Assembly: GCF_024584515.1 (NCBI RefSeq)
Contig: NZ_CP102173.1
Coordinates: 806,001 to 870,000, forward strand
Length of the DNA stretch: 64,000 nucleotides
Reading direction: 5' to 3'
Origin: Aeromicrobium wangtongii
GTDB taxonomy: Bacteria; Actinomycetota; Actinomycetes; Propionibacteriales; Nocardioidaceae
The notes under the pieces were generated by a model, which saw only the letters and a program-made list of their open reading frames with translations, searched no databases and was not told where the DNA came from. Numbering within the stretch: position 1 is the first letter of the stretch; each line of letters opens with the position of its first letter. Below are positions 9,622-17,504 of the stretch, piece after piece. The translations under genes were made by a program, and so were the position numbers.

Positions 9622-9627
9622 GGGCGC

Positions 9628-10401
9628 CTAGGGTGCGCCGAACCCGGCGGCGGCGAGGATCGCCTGTCCCTCGGGCCCGGTGACGAAGTCGGTGAACGCC
9701 TCGGCCGTTCCAGCATGGTCGCTGCGCCGGACGGTCGCGATCGGATAGGTGTTGACGACCTCGGACGACTCGCCGAACGGGACCCCCTGGACCTTCTTGC
9801 CGGCGGCCTTCACGTCGGTGACGTAGACCAGGCCCGCATCGGCCTCGCCGGACAGGATCTTGCCGAGGACGTCGGTGACCGACTGCTCCTCGCTGACCGG
9901 CTCGATGTCGACGCCGGACTCCTTCTCGACGGCCTCGGTCGCGGCACCGCACGGCACCGTGGGCGCGCAGACGACGACCTTGACGTCGGGGGAGGCCAGA
10001 TCGGCCAGCGTCCGGATCCCGGCCGGGTTGTCCGGCGGCGTGGCGATCTCCAAGGTGTTGCTCGCGAAGTCGCGCGCGTCACCGTCCAGGACGCCCGCTA
10101 CTCGCGCGGTGTCCATCGTGGCCTCGTCGGCGGACGCGAAGACGTCGGCCGGTGCGCCCTGTTGCAGCTGGGCCAGCAGGTCGGAGGAGCCGGCGAAGCT
10201 GAAGCGCACCGTGACCTCGGGGTTCTGCTTCTCGAACGCTGCGCCGATCCGGGTGAACGAGCCCTTCAGCGACGCGGCGGCGAACACCGTCAGCGTCTCG
10301 GGCGCAGGCGAACCGTCGACGTCCTTGATGCCGTCGTTGGAGCAGGCGGCGAGCGTCGTGGTCAGCACGACCGCCACCAGAGCAGCTGCCAAGCCCTTCA
10401 T
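9628..10401 (-). CDS. modA: Molybdate-binding lipoprotein
   Basis: A 257-residue periplasmic-type (here membrane-anchored) molybdate-binding protein. A signal peptide ends in the lipobox TLAAC, giving an acylated cysteine near residue 19. The mature start LTVFAAASLKGSF and the FSFAGSSDLLAQLQQGAPADVFASAD-type ligand loops are diagnostic of ModA. The ATG overlaps the stop of the upstream HTH-TOBE gene as ATGA, so the two are co-translated. Confidence 0.93.
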   Translation of the reverse strand: MKGLAAALVAVVLTTTLAACSNDGIKDVDGSPAPETLTVFAAASLKGSFTRIGAAFEKQNPEVTVRFSFAGSSDLLAQLQQGAPADVFASADEATMDTARVAGVLDGDARDFASNTLEIATPPDNPAGIRTLADLASPDVKVVVCAPTVPCGAATEAVEKESGVDIEPVSEEQSVTDVLGKILSGEADAGLVYVTDVKAAGKKVQGVPFGESSEVVNTYPIATVRRSDHAGTAEAFTDFVTGPEGQAILAAAGFGAP

Positions 10402-10796
10402 CCGAACGTCTCCAGCGACTCGATGATGACGTTGGTCGACTTGATGACGGCCACGGCGACGGACCCCGGCTCGAGCCCGAGCTCGTCGACGGCCTCGCTG
10501 CTCATCAGCGACACGACGCGGAAAGGGCCGCACTGCATCTCGACCTGCGCCATGACCGTGTCGGCCTTGACCGCGGTCACCAGTCCCACGAACCGGTTGC
10601 GGGCGGAGCTCTGGCTGCCGGACGGCTCGGCGACCGACCGTGCCTTGGCGAACTCGGCGAGCTCGCGGCCCTCGATGGCCATCCGCCCCGACGCGTCGGT
10701 GACCGACGTCAGCGCTCCGCCGCTGATCCAGCGGCGGACGGTGTCATCGCTGACCCCGAGGAAGCGGGCCGCGTCCGAGATCCGCACATGCGCCAT
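10398..10796 (-). CDS. HTH plus TOBE (Mop) domain protein, probable molybdate-responsive regulator
   Basis: A 132-residue protein with an excisionase/MerR-like DNA-binding helix-turn-helix (ISDAARFLGVSDDTVRRWI, residues 5-25) followed by a single TOBE/Mop domain (NRFVGLVTAVKADTVMAQVE to the C-terminus) of the kind that binds molybdate. This is the reduced ModE-like layout often placed first in actinobacterial mod operons. The start is set at ATG 10794-10796 because TAGAGT lies 7 nt upstream and overlaps the alternative GTG at 10805. It is expected to sense molybdate and control its own operon. Confidence 0.82.
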   Translation of the reverse strand: MAHVRISDAARFLGVSDDTVRRWISGGALTSVTDASGRMAIEGRELAEFAKARSVAEPSGSQSSARNRFVGLVTAVKADTVMAQVEMQCGPFRVVSLMSSEAVDELGLEPGSVAVAVIKSTNVIIESLETFG

Positions 10797-10803
10797 GAAT
10801 GGC

Positions 10804-10809
10804 ACTCTA
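10804..10809 (-). promoter_or_regulatory. -10 element (TAGAGT) of the mod operon, leaderless
   Basis: TAGAGT on the minus strand lies 7 nt before the ATG at 10796 and decides the start of the first operon gene. Confidence 0.6.
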
Positions 10810-10838
10810 GAGCATCATCTGCGGAGGTCGGGGCGATG

Positions 10839-11474
10839 TCACTCCGCAGCCGGGCCGCCGATCCCGGCTGCGCGGGCGCGCTCCATGTCATCGGCCAGCC
10901 GGGGCTGCTGGTACGGCCCGGGTGCACGGAGGTGGTCGATGACGTTCTGCACCGACACCGGGTCCTTGTCCTGGCTCATCTTGATCTTGCACTCGAACCG
11001 GTCGACCGGGATGCGCAGGCCGACCGTGCCGCGGGCCACCGGCGCGCTGGACTCGCGGTCCAGCCACATCGGCTCGTCGACGTGCTGCTCGAAGTGGGCC
11101 GTGAGCCGGGTGAGGACGTCCAGGTTCTCGTCCGCGTCCAGGATCCGCGGCGTCCCCCAGCAGTGCAGCGCGCTGAAGTTCCACGTCGGGATGCGGCTCG
11201 AGCCGGGGGCGTACCAGCTCGGTGACACATAGCCGTGGGCTCCTTCGAACACCACGAGCACCTCGTGCTCACCGAGGCCGTGCAGCTTCTCGTCGGGTCG
11301 TCCGACGTGGGTCACCAGCGTCAGCCCGTCGGCCGCCTCGTCCAGCAGGACGGGGTAGCGCGACGCGACCAGCTGGCCGTCGTGATGGCTGATCAGCATC
11401 GCCCACGGGTTCTCGGCGATGAGCTGACGGGCCACCTGCTCGTCCGTGGTCGCGTACTGCGGGTTGGGCCTCAT
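10839..11474 (-). CDS. PaiB-like FMN-binding protein
   Basis: A 211-residue protein of the PaiB family (split-barrel flavin-binding fold; PaiB in Bacillus acts with PaiA on sporulation and protease genes). Recognisable blocks are NPWAMLISHHDGQLVASRYP, HGYVSPSWYA and TWNFSALHCWGTPR, the last two being family hallmarks. Despite its name, DNA binding is poorly supported and an FMN-dependent role is equally possible. It is coupled to the upstream hydrolase by ATGA. Confidence 0.82.
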   Translation of the reverse strand: MRPNPQYATTDEQVARQLIAENPWAMLISHHDGQLVASRYPVLLDEAADGLTLVTHVGRPDEKLHGLGEHEVLVVFEGAHGYVSPSWYAPGSSRIPTWNFSALHCWGTPRILDADENLDVLTRLTAHFEQHVDEPMWLDRESSAPVARGTVGLRIPVDRFECKIKMSQDKDPVSVQNVIDHLRAPGPYQQPRLADDMERARAAGIGGPAAE

Positions 11475-12394
11475 CGCGTCGCACCGCCGTGGACCCGCTC
11501 GGTCGTCCGGACGATGGCGTCGATGACGGTCGAGTACAGCTGCACCGGCAGGTCGTGCGCCATGCCGGCGATCTCGAGGTGCTCCGCGCCCGGGATCGCG
11601 TCGGCCGTGGCCTTGCCGCCCGAGCGGTGCACGAGCACGTCGCTCAGGCCGTGGATCACCAGCGCCGGCAGCTCGAGCCGGCGCAGGGCCTCGGTGCGGT
11701 CCGGCTGCGTCAGGATCGCCAGCATCTGCCGGGTGACACCACTGGCGGTCCAGCCACGGTCGTACGTCTCGAAGGCGCGGGCGCGCGCCGACTCCTCGTC
11801 GGTCGGGAAGGCGGGGGAGCCGATGACCTTAGAGCCCTTCAGGGACCGCTCGACATATGACTCACGGGTGCGCCCGGCCGGCGACAGCATCACCGGGTAG
11901 ACCTTGGGGTGCTGGAAGCCGACGGTGCGGCGCCCCGTCGTGGACATGATCGAGGTCAGCGACAGGGCCCGCGAGGGATGCTCGATCGCGATCGTCTGGG
12001 CGATCATGCCGCCCATCGAGATGCCGACCAGATGGGCGCGCTCGATGCCCAGGTGGTCGAGCAGGCCCAGCGCGTCGCCGGCCAGGTCGCTCAGCGTGTA
12101 GGGCGGAGTGACCCGTCCCAGCACCGGGAGACCGGTGAACGCGCGCACGACGTCGACCCGGCTGACCGGGTGCTGCCGCAGCTTGGTCGAGCGTCCGGTG
12201 TCGCGGTTGTCGTAGCGGATCACGAAGAAGCCGCGTCCGGCCAGCTGCTCGCAGAACTCCGGGGTCCACCAGCCCATCGGGCCGCCGAGCCCCATGATCA
12301 GCAGGATCGCCGGATCGTCCGGGTCGCCGAAGGTCTCGTAGCACAGGTCGATTCCGGAGGGCAGGGATGCGAACAGCTCTCCGGACCGGCTCAT
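11471..12394 (-). CDS. Alpha/beta hydrolase
   Basis: A 307-residue alpha/beta hydrolase. The oxyanion region LLIMGLGGPMGWW, the nucleophile elbow GISMGG (Ser in GISMG near residue 116) and late Asp and His candidates (GLSDVLVH and GMAHDLP) form a plausible catalytic triad. The substrate is unknown; sequences of this kind are often annotated as esterases or aclacinomycin methylesterase-like. It begins 1 bp from the glpX stop and overlaps the PaiB-like gene. Confidence 0.85.
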   Translation of the reverse strand: MSRSGELFASLPSGIDLCYETFGDPDDPAILLIMGLGGPMGWWTPEFCEQLAGRGFFVIRYDNRDTGRSTKLRQHPVSRVDVVRAFTGLPVLGRVTPPYTLSDLAGDALGLLDHLGIERAHLVGISMGGMIAQTIAIEHPSRALSLTSIMSTTGRRTVGFQHPKVYPVMLSPAGRTRESYVERSLKGSKVIGSPAFPTDEESARARAFETYDRGWTASGVTRQMLAILTQPDRTEALRRLELPALVIHGLSDVLVHRSGGKATADAIPGAEHLEIAGMAHDLPVQLYSTVIDAIVRTTERVHGGATR

Positions 12395-12395
12395 G

Positions 12396-13403
12396 TCAGT
12401 GCTCGTAGTCGATCGCGGAGTACGCCTGCAGCTTGCCGAGCTGGTGCTCGCTGGTGATCTTGCGGATCGTGCCGCTGCGCGAGCGCATCACCAGCGACTC
12501 GGTGTATGCCTTGCCGGCGCCGTAGCGGACGCCGTTCATGAGCTCACCGTCGGTGATGCCGGTCGCGACGAAGAAGCAGTCGTCGGCGGTGACCAGGTCG
12601 TTGGTGTGCAGCACCCGGTCCAGGTCGTGGCCGGCGTCGAGGGCGCGCTGGCGCTCGTCGTCGTCGATGGGCCACAGCTTGCCCTGGATCGTGCCACCGA
12701 TGGCCTTGATGGCGCACGCGGTGATGATGCCCTCGGGGGTGCCGCCGATGCCGACGAGCAGGTCGACGCCCGTGTCGGGACGCGCGGCCGTGATGCCACC
12801 GGCGACGTCGCCGTCGATGATGAACTTGATGCGGGCGCCGGCGGCGCGGATCTCGTCGACCAGGCCCTGGTGGCGGGGGCGGTCCAGGACGCACACCGTG
12901 ACATCGCTGTTGGAGATGCCCTTGGCCTTGGCGACCAGGGCGATGTTCTCGGCGACGGGCAGGCGGATGTCGACGACATCGGCCGCCTCGGGGCCGGCGA
13001 TGAGCTTCTCCATGTAGAACACGGCGGACGGGTCGTACATCGAGCCGCGCGGCGCCACGGCCATGACCGACACGGCATTGGGCAGGCTCTTGGCGGTCAG
13101 GGTGGTGCCGTCGATCGGGTCGACCGCCACGTCGCAGGCCGGGCCGGTGCCGTCGCCGACCTCCTCGCCGTTGAACAGCATGGGGGCTTCGTCCTTCTCC
13201 CCCTCGCCGATCACGACGACACCGCTCATCTGCACGGTGTTGATCAGGGAGCGCATCGCGTTGACCGCGACCCCGTCGGCGCCGTTCTTGTCACCGCGGC
13301 CGACCCAACGGCCGGCGGCCATGGCTCCTGCCTCGGTCACACGGACCAGGTCGAGGGCGAGATTGCGGTCTGGCGCCTGGGCGGCGGGCTTGAGGCTGTC
13401 CAC
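12396..13403 (-). CDS. glpX: Class II fructose-1,6-bisphosphatase
   Basis: A 335-residue GlpX, the gluconeogenic phosphatase that converts fructose 1,6-bisphosphate to fructose 6-phosphate; it is the essential type in mycobacteria. Metal and substrate motifs [27 protein letters not shown] and [16 protein letters not shown] are intact. The GTG start is supported by a perfect TACGAT hexamer 6 nt upstream. It is divergent from DUF4245, as in mycobacteria. Confidence 0.96.
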   Translation of the reverse strand: MDSLKPAAQAPDRNLALDLVRVTEAGAMAAGRWVGRGDKNGADGVAVNAMRSLINTVQMSGVVVIGEGEKDEAPMLFNGEEVGDGTGPACDVAVDPIDGTTLTAKSLPNAVSVMAVAPRGSMYDPSAVFYMEKLIAGPEAADVVDIRLPVAENIALVAKAKGISNSDVTVCVLDRPRHQGLVDEIRAAGARIKFIIDGDVAGGITAARPDTGVDLLVGIGGTPEGIITACAIKAIGGTIQGKLWPIDDDERQRALDAGHDLDRVLHTNDLVTADDCFFVATGITDGELMNGVRYGAGKAYTESLVMRSRSGTIRKITSEHQLGKLQAYSAIDYEH

Positions 13404-13409
13404 AGGCTC

Positions 13410-13415
13410 ATCGTA
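13410..13415 (-). promoter_or_regulatory. -10 element of glpX (TACGAT), leaderless
   Basis: TACGAT on the minus strand lies 6 nt before the GTG at 13403. Confidence 0.62.
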
Positions 13416-13479
13416 GCGGGCGCGCGCTCAGGGGCTGCCGGCCATGGAGGCAGCACGGCGTCGACGTGGGTCCGCCGCG

Positions 13480-13516
13480 TAAAGTGGCAGCGCCGACGTC
13501 GCTGGGACGTCGCTGC
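13480..13516 (+). promoter_or_regulatory. -10 element and leader hairpin of the DUF4245 gene
   Basis: TAAAGT (13480-13485) is followed at once by a hairpin with arms GCAGCGCCGACGTC (13487-13500) and GACGTCGCTGC (13506-13516). The leader then has a clear ribosome site GGAGG (13519-13523) before the ATG at 13534, unlike the leaderless neighbours. Confidence 0.4.
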
Positions 13517-13533
13517 TGTGGAGGTAGACGTTC

Positions 13534-14058
13534 ATGAGCTCGACCACTTCGTCGCGCGGGAATCCCGCGTTCGGCGACATCGTCCGATCGATGGTGGTCA
13601 TTGCCGTGATCCTGCTGGGTCTGTACGGCGTCGGGCAGCTGTTCACCAACGACGACAAGGTCGAGGCCGAGACCGTCGACTACGCCTCGGTCGTCGCCCA
13701 GGCCCGACCGGCGGCGACCTTCCCGCTCGCGGCTCCCAGCGAGCTGCCGAAGGGATGGCGCGCGACGTCCGCCCGCTTCCAGACCAATGGCTGGCACCTG
13801 GGCGTGCTGACCGGCAGCGGCGACTACGTCGGGCTCGAGCAGCTGCGGGCCAGTGTCGATCGCTCGGTCGACAAGTTCGCCGACGGCAGCAAGCCCGCCG
13901 GCACGGCGGAGGTCGCCGGCCAGACGTGGACCGTGCGCAGCGGACCCAAGGGCCGCTGGACGTACGTCCGTTCCGAGGACGGGCTGACGACGCTGGTCAA
14001 CACCACGGCGTCCCGCGCGGTGCTCGAGCGCTACATCGCGTCGCTGTCGACGTCCTGA
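13534..14058 (+). CDS. DUF4245 membrane-anchored protein
   Basis: A 174-residue protein with one N-terminal transmembrane helix (MVVIAVILLGLYGVGQLF, about residues 20-37) and an extracytoplasmic domain. The PAAPSELPKGW-like block (here LAAPSELPKGWRATS) and the final WTVRSGPKGRWTYVRSEDG region match the actinobacterial DUF4245 family of unknown function, which sits beside glpX in this order. Its last 28 bp overlap the convergent xseB gene. Confidence 0.85.
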   Translation: MSSTTSSRGNPAFGDIVRSMVVIAVILLGLYGVGQLFTNDDKVEAETVDYASVVAQARPAATFPLAAPSELPKGWRATSARFQTNGWHLGVLTGSGDYVGLEQLRASVDRSVDKFADGSKPAGTAEVAGQTWTVRSGPKGRWTYVRSEDGLTTLVNTTASRAVLERYIASLSTS

Positions 14059-14273
14059 TCGTTCCCGGTGGCCTTGGCCAGCCGGGCCCGGGCGCCGTCG
14101 AGCCACTGCTGGCAGATCGCGGCCAGCTGCTCGCCGCGCTCCCACAGGGCCAGTGACTCCTCCAGGCTCGTCCCGCCCTGCTCCAGGCGGGACACGACGG
14201 CAATGAGCTCGTCGCGGGCCTGCTCGTAGGGGACGTCGGGGGTCCCGGAGCCGTCAGGGGTGGTCTCAGCCAT
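14031..14273 (-). CDS. xseB: Exodeoxyribonuclease VII small subunit
   Basis: An 80-residue small subunit, the helical partner that decorates XseA in the DNA-degrading exonuclease VII complex. The family block [18 protein letters not shown] followed by [15 protein letters not shown] is plain. The ATG at 14273 overlaps the xseA stop by 8 bp. The 3' end overlaps the DUF4245 coding end by 28 bp on the other strand. Confidence 0.93.
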   Translation of the reverse strand: MAETTPDGSGTPDVPYEQARDELIAVVSRLEQGGTSLEESLALWERGEQLAAICQQWLDGARARLAKATGNDQDVDSDAM

Positions 14274-15519
14274 GGTCGCCGTCCTCGGTGGGGGTCGTGG
14301 TGGTCGGATCGTTCTGCGTGCTCTTGACCAGCGTGGTGATCGTGCCGTCCGCGACCCGGATCGTGAGCTCGCCATCGGCCGGCACCTGCCGGACGGACGT
14401 CACGACGGTGCCGTCGCCCAGCTGCGCGACGCTGTAGCCGCGCTCGAGCGTGGCCAGCGGTGACAGCGCACGGACGCGTGCCAGGTGGTGGACGATCTCG
14501 TCGCCGGCGCGATCGAGGCGGTGCCCCAACGAGCGCCGGGCCCGGTCGCGCCAGTCGCGCACGACGTTCTGCTCGGCGTCGACGAGCACACCCGGCTGGG
14601 CCAGGACAGGACGTGAGCGGAGATCGGCCAGGCCACGCACCTCGCGCTCGATGCGGGTACGGATCGCGACCGATGCGCGCTCGCGCATCATCGCGACCCC
14701 GGCGAGCTCCTCGCGGACATCGGGGACGATGCGCTTGGCGGCATCGGTGGGGGTCGAGGCCCGCAGGTCCGCCACCAAGTCCAGCAGGGGGGTGTCGGGC
14801 TCGTGCCCGATCGCGCTGACGACCGGCGTCCGGCAGGCGTGGACGGCGCGGATCAGCGCCTCGTCCGAGAACGGCAGGAGATCCTCGACCGAGCCGCCGC
14901 CGCGGGCGATCACGATGACGTCGATCGACGGGTCGCCCGACAGCTCGGCCAGCGCCGCCATGACGTCACGGGCCGAGTCGTTGCCCTGCATGAGCGCGTG
15001 ACGGACCACGAAGTGGACGTCCGGCCAGCGCAGCCGGGCGTTCTCCAGGACGTCGTGCTCGGCGGCCGAGGCGCGTCCGGTGATCAGGCCGATGCCGCGG
15101 GGCAGCAGCGGCAGGGTCCTCTTCAGGCGCGGGTCGAACAGGCCTTCGGCGGCCAGCAGCTGCTTGCGCCGCTCCAGCCGGGCGAGCAGCTCGCCCTCGC
15201 CCTGGGGTCGGATCTCCCGCAGGTCGAGGGCGAGGCTGCCCCGGGGCGCGTAGAACGTCGCCTTGGCGTGGACGACGACCCGCGAGCCCTCCGTGACCGG
15301 CGCAGGCGAGGCGTCGAGCACCGCGGAACGGCAGGTGGCCTCGATCGAGATCTTGGCCCGCAGGTCACGCAACGTCAGGAAGCAGATGCCCTGACGGCGG
15401 GTGAGCTGGGCGATCTCGGCCTCGACCCAGACCGCCCCCAGACGCCCGATGTATCCGTCCAGCAGCTGGGAGATCTGGCGCAGCGGGGCAGGAGTGTCCG
15501 CGCTGGTGTCGAGGGCCAT
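14266..15519 (-). CDS. xseA: Exodeoxyribonuclease VII large subunit
   Basis: A 417-residue catalytic subunit with an N-terminal OB domain ([21 protein letters not shown]) and the catalytic core [31 protein letters not shown] and [13 protein letters not shown]. The length is slightly below the usual 400-450 range midpoint but complete. A TAGTGT hexamer 6 nt upstream supports the ATG. Operon with xseB. Confidence 0.95.
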   Translation of the reverse strand: MALDTSADTPAPLRQISQLLDGYIGRLGAVWVEAEIAQLTRRQGICFLTLRDLRAKISIEATCRSAVLDASPAPVTEGSRVVVHAKATFYAPRGSLALDLREIRPQGEGELLARLERRKQLLAAEGLFDPRLKRTLPLLPRGIGLITGRASAAEHDVLENARLRWPDVHFVVRHALMQGNDSARDVMAALAELSGDPSIDVIVIARGGGSVEDLLPFSDEALIRAVHACRTPVVSAIGHEPDTPLLDLVADLRASTPTDAAKRIVPDVREELAGVAMMRERASVAIRTRIEREVRGLADLRSRPVLAQPGVLVDAEQNVVRDWRDRARRSLGHRLDRAGDEIVHHLARVRALSPLATLERGYSVAQLGDGTVVTSVRQVPADGELTIRVADGTITTLVKSTQNDPTTTTPTEDGDHG

Positions 15520-15525
15520 GCGCCC

Positions 15526-15531
15526 ACACTA
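15526..15531 (-). promoter_or_regulatory. -10 element of xseAB (TAGTGT), leaderless
   Basis: TAGTGT on the minus strand lies 6 nt before the ATG at 15519. Confidence 0.58.
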
Positions 15532-15546
15532 GGACGTCGTGACGCC

Positions 15547-16089
15547 TCAGCGGGCGGTGGCCGTCGCCATCTTGGCGGTCGCGGTCGAGATCTTCGTGGC
15601 GACGTTGCCGGCGGGCCGGCGAACCACGTAGCCGCTGGACCAGATGCTGTGCTTGCCCACGGGGACGCCCGTGCGCTGCGCCTCCCACATCTTGCCGCCG
15701 CCGGCGTAGATCGCCGAGTGGTACGCCGTCTTGCCGCGCATGAAGATCATGATGTCGCCGGGCTTCTTCTTGCTCTTGGGCACGCTCTTGCCGGCGGACA
15801 GCTGGGCACCGGAGGTGCGGCCGATCTTCTTGCCGGCCTTCTTGTAGACGTACTGGACGTAGCCGGAGCAGTCGAACGAGCGCGGGCCGGCGCCGCCGTA
15901 GCGGTAGGCCTTGCCCTTGAGCTTCTTGGCGTGCTTGAGGACCGCGTGCGCGCGGCTGTCGTGCTTGTACTTGACCTTGACGGTGGCGGTGTTGGTGTTG
16001 GTGCCGGCGAGTGCGGGACCGGACAGGCCGGTCAGGACGATGGCGACGCCCAGGAAAAGGCTCGCGAGGGCGCGTGAACGCATGCGCAT
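15547..16089 (-). CDS. Secreted NlpC/P60 peptidoglycan endopeptidase
   Basis: A 180-residue secreted cysteine peptidase that cuts peptide stems of peptidoglycan. A signal peptide (hydrophobic ALASLFLGVAIVLTGLSG, cleavage after ALA near residue 28) is followed by a lysine-rich linker and the catalytic domain with C74 (FDCSGYVQ), H124 (AYHSAIY) and a third polar residue beyond. The ATG at 16089 has a ribosome site AGGA 8 nt upstream; the in-frame ATG at 16083 is the alternative. The leader carries a c-di-AMP riboswitch, so expression should drop when c-di-AMP is high. Confidence 0.9.
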   Translation of the reverse strand: MRMRSRALASLFLGVAIVLTGLSGPALAGTNTNTATVKVKYKHDSRAHAVLKHAKKLKGKAYRYGGAGPRSFDCSGYVQYVYKKAGKKIGRTSGAQLSAGKSVPKSKKKPGDIMIFMRGKTAYHSAIYAGGGKMWEAQRTGVPVGKHSIWSSGYVVRRPAGNVATKISTATAKMATATAR

Positions 16090-16095
16090 AAGAGG

Positions 16096-16206
16096 TTCCT
16101 TCGTGCACGCCTGTGAAAGATGACCTGTCGGGTTCAGGCGCGAAGGTTGCCTGTCGGTCGGGACCGATTAACCCCAAGGCTCCGCGGGGGAGCCGCCGTG
16201 CTGGGT
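16096..16206 (-). ncRNA. c-di-AMP riboswitch (ydaO-yuaA class)
   Basis: Read on the minus strand, GGAGCCTTGGGGTTAATCGG (16160-16179 plus the few bases upstream) and CCTGAACCCGACAGGTCATC (16120-16139), followed by TTTCACAGGCG, reproduce the two conserved halves of the ydaO aptamer (GGGGTGAATC and CCGAACCCGACAGCTCACCTCGCAGGCG in the actinobacterial form). The element ends just before the ribosome site of the NlpC/P60 gene. In Streptomyces the same class controls the resuscitation-promoting and NlpC-type wall hydrolases. The match is by eye; outer pairing elements were not folded. Confidence 0.85.
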
Positions 16207-16299
16207 CTTCCATGCCCGTCGCTGGTGAATCGATGAACTGCGGACGTGACGGGCCTCGGCGCGTACGCAGGGTGGCCCGGGGGGAGCCAACGTCGGCCC

Positions 16300-16305
16300 A
16301 CGTTA
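16300..16305 (-). promoter_or_regulatory. Likely -10 element (TAACGT) for the riboswitch-NlpC transcript
   Basis: TAACGT on the minus strand lies about 90 nt upstream of the aptamer and would give a leader of roughly 205 nt. Other hexamers in the GC-rich interval are possible. Confidence 0.3.
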
Positions 16306-16423
16306 CAACGCTGCCCCCGCCATCGCTCGTCGGGATGGTGTGATAAGAATCGCCCGGAACCCTTGGAATGGCAGGGGACAGCCTCTCAGGAATGATCGGG
16401 ACAGGGCGTCATGGCGCATCGCC

Positions 16424-16429
16424 TAGGAT
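16424..16429 (+). promoter_or_regulatory. -10 element of ispH (TAGGAT), leaderless
   Basis: TAGGAT lies 7 nt before the ATG at 16437 and selects this start over the in-frame ATG at 16368. Confidence 0.65.
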
Positions 16430-16436
16430 GGGAGCC

Positions 16437-17432
16437 ATGTCTTCACAGGTCACTCTCGGCATGCCCAGCGTCGGCGGCAGCGTGCTGCTCGCGGACCCGC
16501 GCGGTTACTGCGCAGGCGTCGATCGAGCCGTCATCACCGTCGAGAAGGCGCTGGATCTGTACGGCGCGCCGGTCTACGTGCGCAAGCAGATCGTGCACAA
16601 CAAGCACGTGGTCAACAACCTGGCCGCCCGCGGCGCGATCTTCGTCGAGGAGCTCGACGAGGTGCCCGAGGGAGCCACGGTCGTCTTCTCGGCGCACGGT
16701 GTCTCGCCCATGGTCCATTCCGAGGCGGCCGAGCGTCAGCTCAAGACCATCGACGCCACCTGCCCGCTGGTCACCAAGGTGCACCACGAGGCCCGTCGGT
16801 TCGCGAGCGATGGCTACCGGATCCTGCTGATCGGCCACGAGGGGCACGAGGAGGTCGAGGGCACCGCCGGCGAGGCCCCCGACCACATCACGCTGGTCCA
16901 GACCCCCGACGACGTCGATGACCTGGAGTTCCCCGAGGGAACGCGCCTGTCGTGGCTGTCGCAGACGACGCTGAGCGTCGACGAGACGATGGAGACGGTG
17001 CGCCGGCTGCGCGAGAAGTTCCCGCAGCTGGAGGATCCGCCCAGCGACGACATCTGCTACGCCACGCAGAACCGCCAGGTGGCGGTCAAGGAGATCGCCA
17101 AGGACGCCGATCTGGTGATCGTGGTCGGTTCGGCGAACTCCTCGAACTCGGTGCGCCTCGTCGAGGTCGCACTCGAGGCCGGCGCCAAGGCGTCCTACCG
17201 CATCGACGACGTCTCCGAGTTCGACGAGGCCTGGCTGGAGGGCGTCGAGCGCGTGGGCGTCAGCTCGGGCGCCTCGGTGCCGGACAACCTGGTGCAGGAC
17301 GTGCTGGCCTACCTCAGCGCCCACGGGCACCCCGACGCCGATGCCGTCCGCACCGCCGACGAGAGCCTCATCTTCGCGCTGCCGCCCGAGCTGCGCCGCG
17401 ACATGAAGGCCGCCGGCATCCCGTTCAGCTGA
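16437..17432 (+). CDS. ispH: 4-hydroxy-3-methylbut-2-enyl diphosphate reductase
   Basis: A 331-residue [4Fe-4S] enzyme for the last step of the MEP isoprenoid pathway. Three cluster cysteines are in place ([22 protein letters not shown] and [11 protein letters not shown]), with the [11 protein letters not shown] and [13 protein letters not shown] substrate motifs. The start follows the leaderless promoter; the upstream ATG in frame would add 23 residues without homology. It ends at a strong convergent hairpin. Confidence 0.97.
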   Translation: MSSQVTLGMPSVGGSVLLADPRGYCAGVDRAVITVEKALDLYGAPVYVRKQIVHNKHVVNNLAARGAIFVEELDEVPEGATVVFSAHGVSPMVHSEAAERQLKTIDATCPLVTKVHHEARRFASDGYRILLIGHEGHEEVEGTAGEAPDHITLVQTPDDVDDLEFPEGTRLSWLSQTTLSVDETMETVRRLREKFPQLEDPPSDDICYATQNRQVAVKEIAKDADLVIVVGSANSSNSVRLVEVALEAGAKASYRIDDVSEFDEAWLEGVERVGVSSGASVPDNLVQDVLAYLSAHGHPDADAVRTADESLIFALPPELRRDMKAAGIPFS

Positions 17433-17461
17433 TCGGCCCCCGCCGGACGAGCCGGACCGAG

Positions 17462-17503
17462 GATGAGGGTTTGCGGTAGCCCTGGCTGCCGCAAACCCTC
17501 ATC
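17462..17503. terminator. Long perfect hairpin between ispH and ggt (bidirectional terminator)
   Basis: GATGAGGGTTTGCGG (17462-17476) pairs perfectly with CCGCAAACCCTCATC (17489-17503), and the stem continues through a G-T pair and AGCC/GGCT, giving about 19 bp with a tiny loop. It fills the gap between two convergent genes. There is no strong U-run, as is usual in high-GC actinomycetes. Confidence 0.8.
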
Positions 17504-17504
17504 T

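Noticed and set aside
7787-9952. A 721-codon frame ending in ModC
   Set aside because: The first half is the shadow of modB; the ModC part begins at the GTG overlapping the modB stop.
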